Part shown: positions 1-5,582 of the stretch, piece after piece
Position numbering within the stretch: position 1 is the stretch's first letter
How the letters are laid out: every line of letters starts with the position of its first letter
Source of the DNA: an uncultured Clostridia bacterium
GTDB lineage: Bacteria > Bacillota > Clostridia > Christensenellales > CAG-917
Length of the DNA stretch: 12,327 nucleotides
Direction: 5' to 3'
Assembly (NCBI GenBank): GCA_946056785.1
Contig: CAMGKS010000021.1
Coordinates: 1 to 12,327 of the forward strand
Translations under genes and position numbers: made by a program
The notes under the pieces: generated by a model
Databases searched by the model: none
What the model was told of the DNA's origin: nothing
The model's input: the letters and a program-made list of their open reading frames with translations, nothing else

Positions 1-183
1 TATCCAAAAGTTTCATAATTTGTTTGCCGAATATATATCTATCGTTTTATGCGGCGTAACGTTTTTTGAATAATTTACCGTTTTAACAAGTTTGCATATT
101 TAAAAATATCCTTATTGTAACGGCAAAGCCACAATTTATGACAAAATAGTACTTTTTTTTCTTTTGCCGTAATAATTTATAAT

Positions 184-1005
184 ATGTTAACGGAAAAAGA
201 CAGTGAAAAGAATTTAACCGAAAGAACGCCAAGCGTTGATAAAGATTTTAAGCGTGACGGAATGCAGTTTAACGGGGCAAACTTGCAAAATAATACCTTG
301 GGCAACCGCACAAAAAGAAAGAAACGTCAGCGTGTGCAAAAGGGAGGCGTGTTCGTCGTAATTATTGTCGTTCTGTCGTTTGCGGTAACTGTTTTAGCGT
401 GCGGTATTTTGAACGGCGGAATAATGAAAGGCATTGTGTTGGGCGAAAGCAATAATACCTTTTACTTATTGTCAATGGGAGATTACGATGACTTAACCCT
501 TGCAAAACAAGCAAGCGTCACGAATAAAAAACAGGGCGGAGCGGGATACGTTTTAAACTATGGCGGCAAGTATCGCCTGATAGCTTCGATTTATCGAAAC
601 CGCGCCGACGCCGAAAAAGTTCAAAGTAAGCAACAGGAATCAGCGGAAATAATCGAAGCGACCTTGCAAAAGTTCAGCGGTTTGGAAAGCTGGCACTCGC
701 AAGGCGAAAAAGCATTGGACGGAATAGTAAAATGCTATGAAACGCTTGGCGATATTATTGTAAAAAGAGTATGCGAAGAAATGGAAGTCATCGAAAGCAA
801 AAACAAATTGCTGTTGCTGCTAGGGAATATGATAAATATTCAGTCTGAATTTGAAAAGGCAGCCGACTGTGACGCCGCTTTGAATTTTAACGCACGACTT
901 GAAGCGGCGGTTTCCATGATAGAAGAACTGCGAAAAGGCGAATGCCCCGTAAGCGGTTTGCGTTATTTGCAGATTGCGGTGATAGTTATGTTTTGTAATT
1001 CTTAA
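184..1005 (+). CDS. SPOR-like single-pass membrane protein
   Basis: The 273-residue product begins with a hydrophilic cytoplasmic segment ending in a strongly basic stretch (residues 41-53, rich in K and R). One membrane helix follows at about 55-79 (VFVVIIVVLSFAVTVLA core), so the rest should lie outside the membrane. Residues about 92-146 resemble a SPOR domain: FYLLSMGDYDD, then AKQAS, a GAGYV strand, and YRLIASIYRNRADAEKV, the usual pattern of strand, helix, strand and 'yRv..g.f..r.dAe'. SPOR domains bind peptidoglycan with stripped stem peptides at division or sporulation septa, so a cell-wall or SpoIIB-like role is inferred. Residues 150-252 look helical; the last 15 are hydrophobic. 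No Shine-Dalgarno site precedes the ATG; a TATAAT at 178-183 directly abuts it, so the true start could be M27 (262). The link to dnaX may be only proximity. The SPOR call is by eye. Confidence 0.6.
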   Translation: MLTEKDSEKNLTERTPSVDKDFKRDGMQFNGANLQNNTLGNRTKRKKRQRVQKGGVFVVIIVVLSFAVTVLACGILNGGIMKGIVLGESNNTFYLLSMGDYDDLTLAKQASVTNKKQGGAGYVLNYGGKYRLIASIYRNRADAEKVQSKQQESAEIIEATLQKFSGLESWHSQGEKALDGIVKCYETLGDIIVKRVCEEMEVIESKNKLLLLLGNMINIQSEFEKAADCDAALNFNARLEAAVSMIEELRKGECPVSGLRYLQIAVIVMFCNS

Positions 1006-1115
1006 TCGTCAATATATGAAATGCGCGGCATTATAAAGTGCGTCGTCAAAAGTTTTATTAAACTTATGCAATCTAAAGCGAACTTAATATTTAATTTGTT
1101 TAATGCAAAATTGCC

Positions 1116-1144
1116 TTGATTTTAATTGAGATTTGAATTATAAT
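1116..1144 (+). promoter_or_regulatory. Predicted sigma-A promoter of dnaX, start at ATG
   Basis: A TTGATT -35 hexamer (1116-1121), a 17-bp spacer and a perfect TATAAT -10 hexamer (1139-1144) lie just upstream of dnaX. Counting the usual seven bases from the end of the -10 puts transcription start at 1151, the A of the dnaX ATG. No Shine-Dalgarno site lies between promoter and start codon, so the predicted mRNA is leaderless. This is a motif match only; no transcript data are available. Confidence 0.6.
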
Positions 1145-1150
1145 TACGGC

Positions 1151-2749
1151 ATGGCATATACATCGCTTTATCGAAGATTTCGCCCTGATACGTTTGACAA
1201 AGTAATAGGACAAGAACATATTGTCAAAACTCTTGTTAATCAGATTAAAAATAAAGCAGTCGGGCATGCGTATTTATTCACGGGTACACGAGGCACGGGA
1301 AAAACTTCCGTTGCTAAAATTTTTGCTAAAGCCGTAAATTGCGATAATCCCGTAAACGGTTCTCCTTGCGGTAAGTGTCAAAGTTGTCAGGAAATGAAGT
1401 TGTCTACCAACTTTGACATTCTTGAGATTGACGCCGCCTCGAATAACAGCGTCGACCAGATTCGCGAACTTACCGAAAAGATAAATTTTGCACCGACAAA
1501 AGACGGCGGCTACAAAGTTTATATTATCGATGAAGTACATATGCTGTCAAAAAGTGCTCACAACGCATTGTTAAAGACGCTTGAAGAACCGCCTTCTCAT
1601 GCAATTTTTATTTTATGTACGACGGAAGTTCAAGCCATTCCGCAAACGATTTTATCGAGATGTTTGCGTTTCGATTTCAGGCTTATTCCCACGACAAAAC
1701 TTGTCAGTCATTTAAGGTACGTCTTTGACGCAGTAGGGGCATCATATGAAGAGGACGCACTCATGCTGATTGCTCAATCGGGAGCAGGAAGTGCAAGAGA
1801 TACCTTGTCAATAGCCGATATGTGTTTGTCTTATTGCGGTGAAAAGGTTACCTATTCCGGAGTTCTGGAAGTGTTGGGCGAAAGCGATCCACAGAGCATC
1901 GTTACGCTCGCGTCGGATATTTTGCAAGGAAATTTATCTTTGGTTTATGAAAAAGTTGCCAAAATATGCGATCTCGGAAAGAGCGTGCAGACTCTTGCTT
2001 TGAGTCTTGCGGAAACTTTCAGAAATATGATGTTCATAAAAAAGTGTAACACAGCAAATAAATTTCTCGGTTTGCCGCAGGATATATTTGAAAGCCTTGA
2101 TAAGATTCAGAGAAATTTCGAAGCCGAAAAGATTTTGAATGCGATGAAAGTTTTTACTTCGCTTGAAGGCGAATTCCGGTATTCTTCTCAGCAACGAATT
2201 TTGCTCGAAGCCGCAATTGTAAGCGTTGCACTTTTCGATACGGAAAAAAAAACTTTAATTGAGCCTCAAAAGGCGGCAAACGTTACGTCTGTCTCTAAAC
2301 AACGGACGTTTGAAGCAGTTCAGAACGTATCGGTAAAAACTCCGCAGGGCAGCGGCGGGCAGGATAGTGCGGTAAATGCCGTAACGGCAAAAGAGAGCGT
2401 TTTAACAGACGCGAATGCCGATTTAGATAAAAAAGCGAATCAGATTTGGGGTTTCGTTATGTCGGCAGTCGTCAGCGAAATAGATACTATGGGGCGTGAC
2501 AGCTTTCTCAAGTTCCCCGTGGCGGAAGCGGAACCGAAAATAGAAAACGGAAAACTTGTCGTTTATTTTGCAGACGGTCAACCGTTTAATATCGTTAATA
2601 AACCTGAAAATAAGGCATTTTTAAAAAAAGTCATTTCGGACGTAACGGATATGGAATGCGAATTTAAAAAGAAACTCGTGTTAGATGAAGATAATACCGT
2701 AGATTATCTCAAATCGATGTTCGGAAACGATATTACGATAAAAAAATAA
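1151..2749 (+). CDS. dnaX: DNA polymerase III subunit tau (clamp loader DnaX)
   Basis: DnaX is the ATPase that assembles the clamp-loader pentamer, opens the beta clamp and, through its C-terminus, tethers the polymerase. The AAA+ core is complete: Walker A GTRGTGKTS (45-53), zinc cysteines C64, C73, C76 and C79, Walker B IIDEVHML (125-132), sensor 1 CTTE (156-159), the SRC arginine-finger motif (169-171) and sensor 2 GSARD (213-217). The domain III helix QRILLEAAIVSVALF ends near 362. A low-complexity linker rich in S, Q, A and V runs to about 425, and a C-terminal domain starts near QIW (431-433). I chose ATG 1151 (MAYTSLYRRFRP), which matches the family N-terminus, over an in-frame TTG at 1133. 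Length is 532 residues, normal for Gram-positive tau. It is first in the dnaX-ybaB-recR cluster. A run of nine A at codons 365-368 may make a short form. Confidence 0.97.
   Translation: MAYTSLYRRFRPDTFDKVIGQEHIVKTLVNQIKNKAVGHAYLFTGTRGTGKTSVAKIFAKAVNCDNPVNGSPCGKCQSCQEMKLSTNFDILEIDAASNNSVDQIRELTEKINFAPTKDGGYKVYIIDEVHMLSKSAHNALLKTLEEPPSHAIFILCTTEVQAIPQTILSRCLRFDFRLIPTTKLVSHLRYVFDAVGASYEEDALMLIAQSGAGSARDTLSIADMCLSYCGEKVTYSGVLEVLGESDPQSIVTLASDILQGNLSLVYEKVAKICDLGKSVQTLALSLAETFRNMMFIKKCNTANKFLGLPQDIFESLDKIQRNFEAEKILNAMKVFTSLEGEFRYSSQQRILLEAAIVSVALFDTEKKTLIEPQKAANVTSVSKQRTFEAVQNVSVKTPQGSGGQDSAVNAVTAKESVLTDANADLDKKANQIWGFVMSAVVSEIDTMGRDSFLKFPVAEAEPKIENGKLVVYFADGQPFNIVNKPENKAFLKKVISDVTDMECEFKKKLVLDEDNTVDYLKSMFGNDITIKK
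2244..2262 (+). other. Candidate slippage site (A9) inside dnaX
   Basis: Nine A occupy 2244-2252, read as GAA AAA AAA ACT at codons 365-368. A shift to the -1 frame (or one extra A in the mRNA) adds N-F-N and stops at TGA 2260-2262, giving 370 residues. The remaining frame (one A fewer, or two more) stops at TAA 2256-2258, giving about 368 residues. Both products would keep the ATPase and collar domains I-III and lose the linker and C-terminal domain. Thermus thermophilus dnaX makes gamma by transcriptional slippage at a similar A9 run, and E. coli by -1 ribosomal frameshifting. No Shine-Dalgarno-like stimulator is seen upstream; a possible 8-bp stem (2285-2292 with 2302-2309) lies too far downstream to be a typical stimulator. 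Function is inferred. Confidence 0.5.
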
Positions 2750-2808
2750 ATCATATTTGTTTTGTATAAAACGAAACTGGAATTGAAATAAATTTTAAGG
2801 AGTTAAAT

Positions 2809-3138
2809 ATGGGAAATTTTGGTGGATTTGGCGGCGGCAATATGGCTCAGCTTATGAAACAGGCTCAGGCAATGCAAAGACAACTTAAAGAGGCACAGGA
2901 AAAACTTGCCGAAGAAGAAGTTACGGGAACGGCAGGCGGCGGAATCGTCGAAGTTACGCTTAAAGGCAATAAAACTTTTGTCGGCATAAAAATTAAACCT
3001 GAGGCGGTTGACCCTGACGACGTTGAAATGCTTGAAGATATGATAAACGCCGCTTTTAACGACGCTATGAGTAAGGCCGACGATTTATCGCAGGAATTGC
3101 TCGGACCTATGGCAAATGCAACCGGTGGTTTGTTTTAA
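2809..3138 (+). CDS. ybaB: YbaB/EbfC nucleoid-associated protein
   Basis: This 109-residue protein belongs to the YbaB/EbfC family, small DNA-binding dimers that coat the nucleoid. A glycine-rich start (GNFGGFGGGNM) leads into the long first helix MAQLMKQAQAMQRQLKEAQE (12-31), then a beta-sheet section with GTAGGGIVEVTLKGN and the conserved KPEAVDPDDVEMLEDMI segment, and a last helix NDAMSKADDLSQELLG. Length and order are normal for the family. A good Shine-Dalgarno site, AAGGAG at 2797-2802, sits six bases before the ATG, unlike the SD-less dnaX start. It follows dnaX by 59 bp with no terminator visible and overlaps recR by one base, the order seen in many bacteria, so co-transcription from the dnaX promoter is likely. 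Confidence 0.95.
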   Translation: MGNFGGFGGGNMAQLMKQAQAMQRQLKEAQEKLAEEEVTGTAGGGIVEVTLKGNKTFVGIKIKPEAVDPDDVEMLEDMINAAFNDAMSKADDLSQELLGPMANATGGLF

Positions 3139-3722
3139 TGACTTATATTAAACCTTTATCAAAGTTAATAGCCGAATTTACAAAATTGCCGTCGGTAGGC
3201 GAAAAGACCGCGGCAAGGTATGCTTATTCGATTTTGAACTATTCCGATGAGGACGTCGAAAGATTGATCGAAGCATTAAAAGACGTGAAGCAAAACGTGC
3301 ATTTTTGTAAAGTGTGCGGCAACTTTACCGAAAACGAAGTGTGTGATATTTGTCTGACTCGGGATAAAAAAACGATATGCGTTGTAAAAGAACCGAAAGA
3401 CATTTTAGCGTTCGAAAAGGTTAAATCGTTTAAAGGCGTTTATCACGTTTTGCACGGCGTGATTTCTCCTATGGAGCATAAAGGTCCGGACGATATAAAG
3501 ATTAAAGAATTGCTTGCACGACTTAACGGCGTTGAAGAAGTTATTCTTGCTACAAATCCCGACGTCGAAGGCGAGGCTACCGCTATGTATATCGCTTCTC
3601 TTATCAAACCGTTGAATATAAAAGTAACCAGACTTGCAAGAGGGCTTCCGGAAGGGTCGGTAATCGAATATGCAGATGAAACCACTTTGACTCAGGCTTT
3701 AAAATCAAGAACGGAAATTTAG
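3138..3722 (+). CDS. recR: Recombination mediator RecR
   Basis: RecR forms a ring-shaped clamp that works with RecO and RecF to load RecA onto single-stranded gaps covered by SSB. The 194-residue protein has all family parts: an N-terminal helix-hairpin-helix (KLPSVGEKTAARYA, 16-29), a four-cysteine zinc finger (C57, C60, C69, C72), a Toprim domain from about 79 with VVKEPKDILAFE and the acidic ATNPDVEGEATA segment, and the C-terminal RGLPEGSVIEYADETTLTQAL motif. Length is close to the usual 198 or so. Its ATG overlaps the ybaB stop (TAATG at 3136-3140), and GGTGG at 3124-3128 inside ybaB can act as ribosome-binding site, so translation is probably coupled. It appears to be the last gene of the cluster; tandem terminators begin about 80 bp beyond its stop. 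Confidence 0.96.
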   Translation: MTYIKPLSKLIAEFTKLPSVGEKTAARYAYSILNYSDEDVERLIEALKDVKQNVHFCKVCGNFTENEVCDICLTRDKKTICVVKEPKDILAFEKVKSFKGVYHVLHGVISPMEHKGPDDIKIKELLARLNGVEEVILATNPDVEGEATAMYIASLIKPLNIKVTRLARGLPEGSVIEYADETTLTQALKSRTEI

Positions 3723-3804
3723 TGCTTAGTTCTGTCGGCAAAGTTACGATAAACTGCGGTTTTGCGTAACTGCTTAAATGGAATTTTGCAATGAGCTTTA
3801 AGGC

Positions 3805-3843
3805 ATAAAACGAAACCGATTTTTAATCGGTTTTTTGTTTTAT
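3805..3843 (+). terminator. Rho-independent terminator after recR (copy 1)
   Basis: The 9-bp stem AAACCGATT (3813-3821) pairs with AATCGGTTT (3825-3833) around a TTT loop and is followed by a T-rich tract. An outer arm, ATAAAAC at 3805-3811 and GTTTTAT at 3837-3843, can lengthen the hairpin after a small bulge. It lies about 80 bp past the recR stop and probably ends the dnaX-ybaB-recR transcript. Confidence 0.8.
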
Positions 3844-4033
3844 ACGGGCAAAGTTTTATCTTGCGATTTTGTTTATCATACGAATATTTATAGAATAGAG
3901 ATTGTATCGACAAAAAGACTGTTTTGTTAAAAAGTTTTATCATTAAAACAATCTGAAACGAAACCGATTTTTAATCGGTATTTTATTTCGTCGGGTTGTT
4001 TTAACGTATAAGTTTTAGTTTGCGGTTTTGTTT
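3811..4033. repeat. Degraded tandem duplication around the terminators
   Basis: A 21-bp block containing the hairpin is identical at 3811-3831 and 3959-3979. A second block, AAGTTTTA followed by TTGCG and TTTTGTTT, matches at 3851-3874 and 4010-4033 in 21 of 24 bases. The order is the same in both copies, with a 10-11 bp insertion between blocks in copy 2. This indicates an old duplication of the post-recR region with a 148-bp period. Nothing in it appears to code. Confidence 0.6.
3959..3990 (+). terminator. Second rho-independent terminator (copy 2)
   Basis: The same hairpin recurs 148 bp downstream of the first: AAACCGATT at 3961-3969, a short loop, then AATCGGT at 3973-3979, followed by ATTTTATTT. 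An outer CGAAA (3959-3963) could alternatively pair with TTTCG (3986-3990). It is probably a backup terminator produced by local duplication, and its T tract is weaker than that of copy 1. Confidence 0.65.
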
Positions 4034-4196
4034 GTAACGCTTAAAAAAGAAACGAATGTTTTGTGAAAACAAATTTTGCCGTCAAAACAAGTTTTTAACG
4101 TTAGGATTGTTCAATTTGTTTTATACATGATTTGTCTCATATTTTCTATTGATTGTTTTAATTTTATTGACGGCGTAAGGCGGTCATTTTGAGATG

Positions 4197-4227
4197 AAAA
4201 AAGCGTATTATTGAAAAATAATACGCT
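4197..4227 (-). terminator. Rho-independent terminator for the lipoprotein gene
   Basis: A perfect 11-bp inverted repeat pairs AGCGTATTATT (4202-4212) with AATAATACGCT (4217-4227) around a 4-base loop. Read on the minus strand the stem is followed by six T (complement of 4202-4197). It lies about 160 bp beyond the lipoprotein stop, so it would end that transcript; on the plus strand it has only a weak T tract. Confidence 0.75.
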
Positions 4228-4310
4228 ATTAATTTACAATGTTTTTAAGTTACACAAATACGCTTTAATTTTCAATGCTTTTATTTTACACGCTTAAAAT
4301 TTATGCAATC
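4220..4310. repeat. Imperfect ~37-bp direct repeat
   Basis: The unit starting AATACGCT at 4220 recurs from 4257 with the same order of words (AATACGCT, TTAATTT, CAATG, TTTT, TTACAC). A third partial copy begins near 4291 (CGCTTAAAATTT, GCAATC). The first copy shares its AATACGCT with the right arm of the minus-strand terminator. Identity is only moderate and the region is AT-rich, so the third copy is uncertain. Confidence 0.4.
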
Positions 4311-4386
4311 TTTACGTATGAGGTTTAAATTTATTAAACCGTTTTTAATCTTTGTCGTTTTAAGGCAAGACTGATTTAAAAGTCAA

Positions 4387-5268
4387 TCAAACGTTTGAAG
4401 CGGATACGCTTTTTAAAGTATACGTCACGTCGCCTTCGACAATTTTGGTAATTATTCTTACAAGCGGTCTTACGTCAACGTCGTCGATTTTTTTGACTGA
4501 TGATTTTGCATAATATACGGTGTAGGAAATTCCCGCAACTTTTGTGCTTCTGCTGATTGTAACTTTATACGATTCCGCCTGCCCATCGGCAAACACGTTT
4601 GTAGGAAGTCCGTTTACCTTTTCTGTCGATGAGCAGCTTGCACTGATCGTCGCCGTGTTTATTTCGTTCGGAGCGACGATTGCAACGTTATAGCTCATTG
4701 AAAAACCGCTATCCATAGTTGAGGCACCGCGAAGCATTGTGTAAAATTCGAGATTATCGTAATATGGCGTTTTAAGTTCTAAAGAGCCTTTTTGTTGGTC
4801 TTTTCCCGTTTCCGATAAAACGTAATCTGCATATCCTTTTTTCGAATCGCTTGAATAGGTGGTTTTCAGGTCGTACTGCTTGTTTCCGCCTTTTTCGACA
4901 AGTTTATAACTGCCTTTAGGAAGATAATACGTATTGCCGCTGACGTTTGCATAATAGCACGCCGTAACGTAAGTATAATCGTTTATGGTCAATTTTGAAG
5001 TGATGAGATGACCTGCCGTCTGATTTTCAAGAGTGAAACCGGAAGAAAGCTCAACCGTGTTCTTTTCTTCGGTGAATGCCTTGATTTCAAGTTCGTAAAT
5101 TCCATTTGAAGAGGTTTTACTGTCGTATACGTCATAGACGTATTTTTCATATTTTGAAAAATAATTTCCGAGTTGTCCTTGCGGAGTGGCATTGTTACAT
5201 GCACTTAATGCAATGCATGCTACGCATACGGTTAAAACCAAAAATAAACATAAAACAGTTTTTTTCAT
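4387..5268 (-). CDS. Putative lipoprotein of unknown function
   Basis: The 293-residue product starts with a lipoprotein signal peptide: MKK, a hydrophobic core TVLCLFLVLTVCVACIA, and the lipobox LSAC with the acylated cysteine at C24. It should be anchored to the outer face of the membrane. The mature part is polar, rich in S, T, Y and K, with alternating patterns that suggest beta-strands (for example YTYVTACYYANVSGNTYYL and ISYTVYYAKSSV). I see no catalytic motif and cannot name a family. A GAGG Shine-Dalgarno site (5277-5274) sits five bases before the ATG, and a near-consensus promoter lies directly upstream. The gene stands alone, facing recR and diverging from addB; the terminator at 4197-4227 lies beyond its stop. 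A sequence-profile or structure search would be needed to assign a role. Confidence 0.8.
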   Translation of the reverse strand: MKKTVLCLFLVLTVCVACIALSACNNATPQGQLGNYFSKYEKYVYDVYDSKTSSNGIYELEIKAFTEEKNTVELSSGFTLENQTAGHLITSKLTINDYTYVTACYYANVSGNTYYLPKGSYKLVEKGGNKQYDLKTTYSSDSKKGYADYVLSETGKDQQKGSLELKTPYYDNLEFYTMLRGASTMDSGFSMSYNVAIVAPNEINTATISASCSSTEKVNGLPTNVFADGQAESYKVTISRSTKVAGISYTVYYAKSSVKKIDDVDVRPLVRIITKIVEGDVTYTLKSVSASNV

Positions 5269-5283
5269 ATATACCTCGACAGC

Positions 5284-5311
5284 ATTATAGCATAAAATAA
5301 CAATCTGGCAA
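5284..5311 (-). promoter_or_regulatory. Predicted promoter of the lipoprotein gene
   Basis: On the minus strand, TTGCCA (5311-5306, five of six to consensus), a 16-bp spacer and TATAAT (5289-5284) form a strong sigma-A type promoter. Transcription would start near 5277, leaving a leader of only about 9-10 bases that is almost entirely the GAGG ribosome-binding site. Confidence 0.65.
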
Positions 5312-5544
5312 ACTTTTTTGATCGGCTTTTTTGTATATGGGGTAATTTACGCCTATTTATTGCTTGGCGATAATTAAATGAAATTTATACGTTTTGGAGA
5401 ATCGTCAATATTAAAGCTGACTTCGTGCGTCAAACGTCGCCACCGTCTGCGGACTAAAAGAAAGTATTTAAAAGCCTTTAAGTTAAAATCGTTAAATGCC
5501 CGACGATAAAACGAAAAGAGGGTAAAAAAAGAAACACATTGGCA
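5312..5544. other. Divergent intergenic region, no assured gene
   Basis: Between the lipoprotein promoter and the addB promoter I see no RNA gene or terminator. Two short antiparallel open frames overlap here: a plus-strand 43-codon ATG frame (5378-5509; 16 of 43 residues are K or R) and a minus-strand frame ending at 5374 that stays open upstream to about 5579, with TTG (5550) as a possible start and no ATG. Neither has a clear ribosome-binding site. The GC-rich patch at about 5422-5455 stands out from its AT-rich surroundings. Confidence 0.4.
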
Positions 5545-5573
5545 TTGCAAAGCTGATATTAATTTGTTAAAAT
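5545..5573 (+). promoter_or_regulatory. Predicted addB promoter, start at or next to ATG
   Basis: TTGCAA (5545-5550), a 17-bp spacer and TAAAAT (5568-5573) precede addB. The expected transcription start, about 5580, leaves zero to three bases before the ATG at 5583, and no Shine-Dalgarno site is present. The arrangement mirrors the dnaX promoter. Confidence 0.5.
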
Positions 5574-5582
5574 ATTGTCGTT

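Larger units (their letters stand above)
3723..4386. other. Non-coding region between recR and lipoprotein gene
   Basis: This 664-bp stretch between two convergent genes has no credible gene. It contains two recR-side terminators, their duplicated flanks, an opposing terminator at 4197-4227 and an imperfect repeat at 4220-4310. The rest (for example 4040-4190) is AT-rich sequence with nothing I can identify. Confidence 0.7.

Noticed and set aside
178..183. TATAAT as the promoter of the first gene
   Set aside because: It would start transcription inside the predicted coding sequence, and no -35 match lies at 16-18 bp upstream (only a T run); likely chance in AT-rich DNA or a sign the start is at 262.
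1..183. Terminator of an upstream gene in the first 183 bases
   Set aside because: A bulged hairpin (TTGT...GGC AAA GCC...ACAA, about 116-135) has only seven pairs and no adjacent T run; nothing firm can be called.
1133..1150. In-frame TTG extension of dnaX (six more codons)
   Set aside because: It lies over the predicted -10 region, lacks a Shine-Dalgarno site, and the DnaX family normally starts at the MAYTSLYR position (ATG 1151).
1006..1150. SRP RNA or terminator upstream of dnaX
   Set aside because: The only hairpins seen (AAGTTT with AAACTT at 1050-1065, and AATGC with GCATT near 1020-1034) are short, AT-rich or lack a T tract, and the conserved SRP RNA tetraloop region is absent.
2621..2650. 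Another run of seven A in dnaX (2623-2629)
   Set aside because: It is near the C-terminus and the -1 frame runs about 12 codons before stopping, unlike the immediate stops at the A9 site.
4386..4396. Palindrome CAAACGTTTG at the lipoprotein 3' end
   Set aside because: A ten-base palindrome at a single site with no partner copy; it overlaps coding sequence and is not evidence of an operator.
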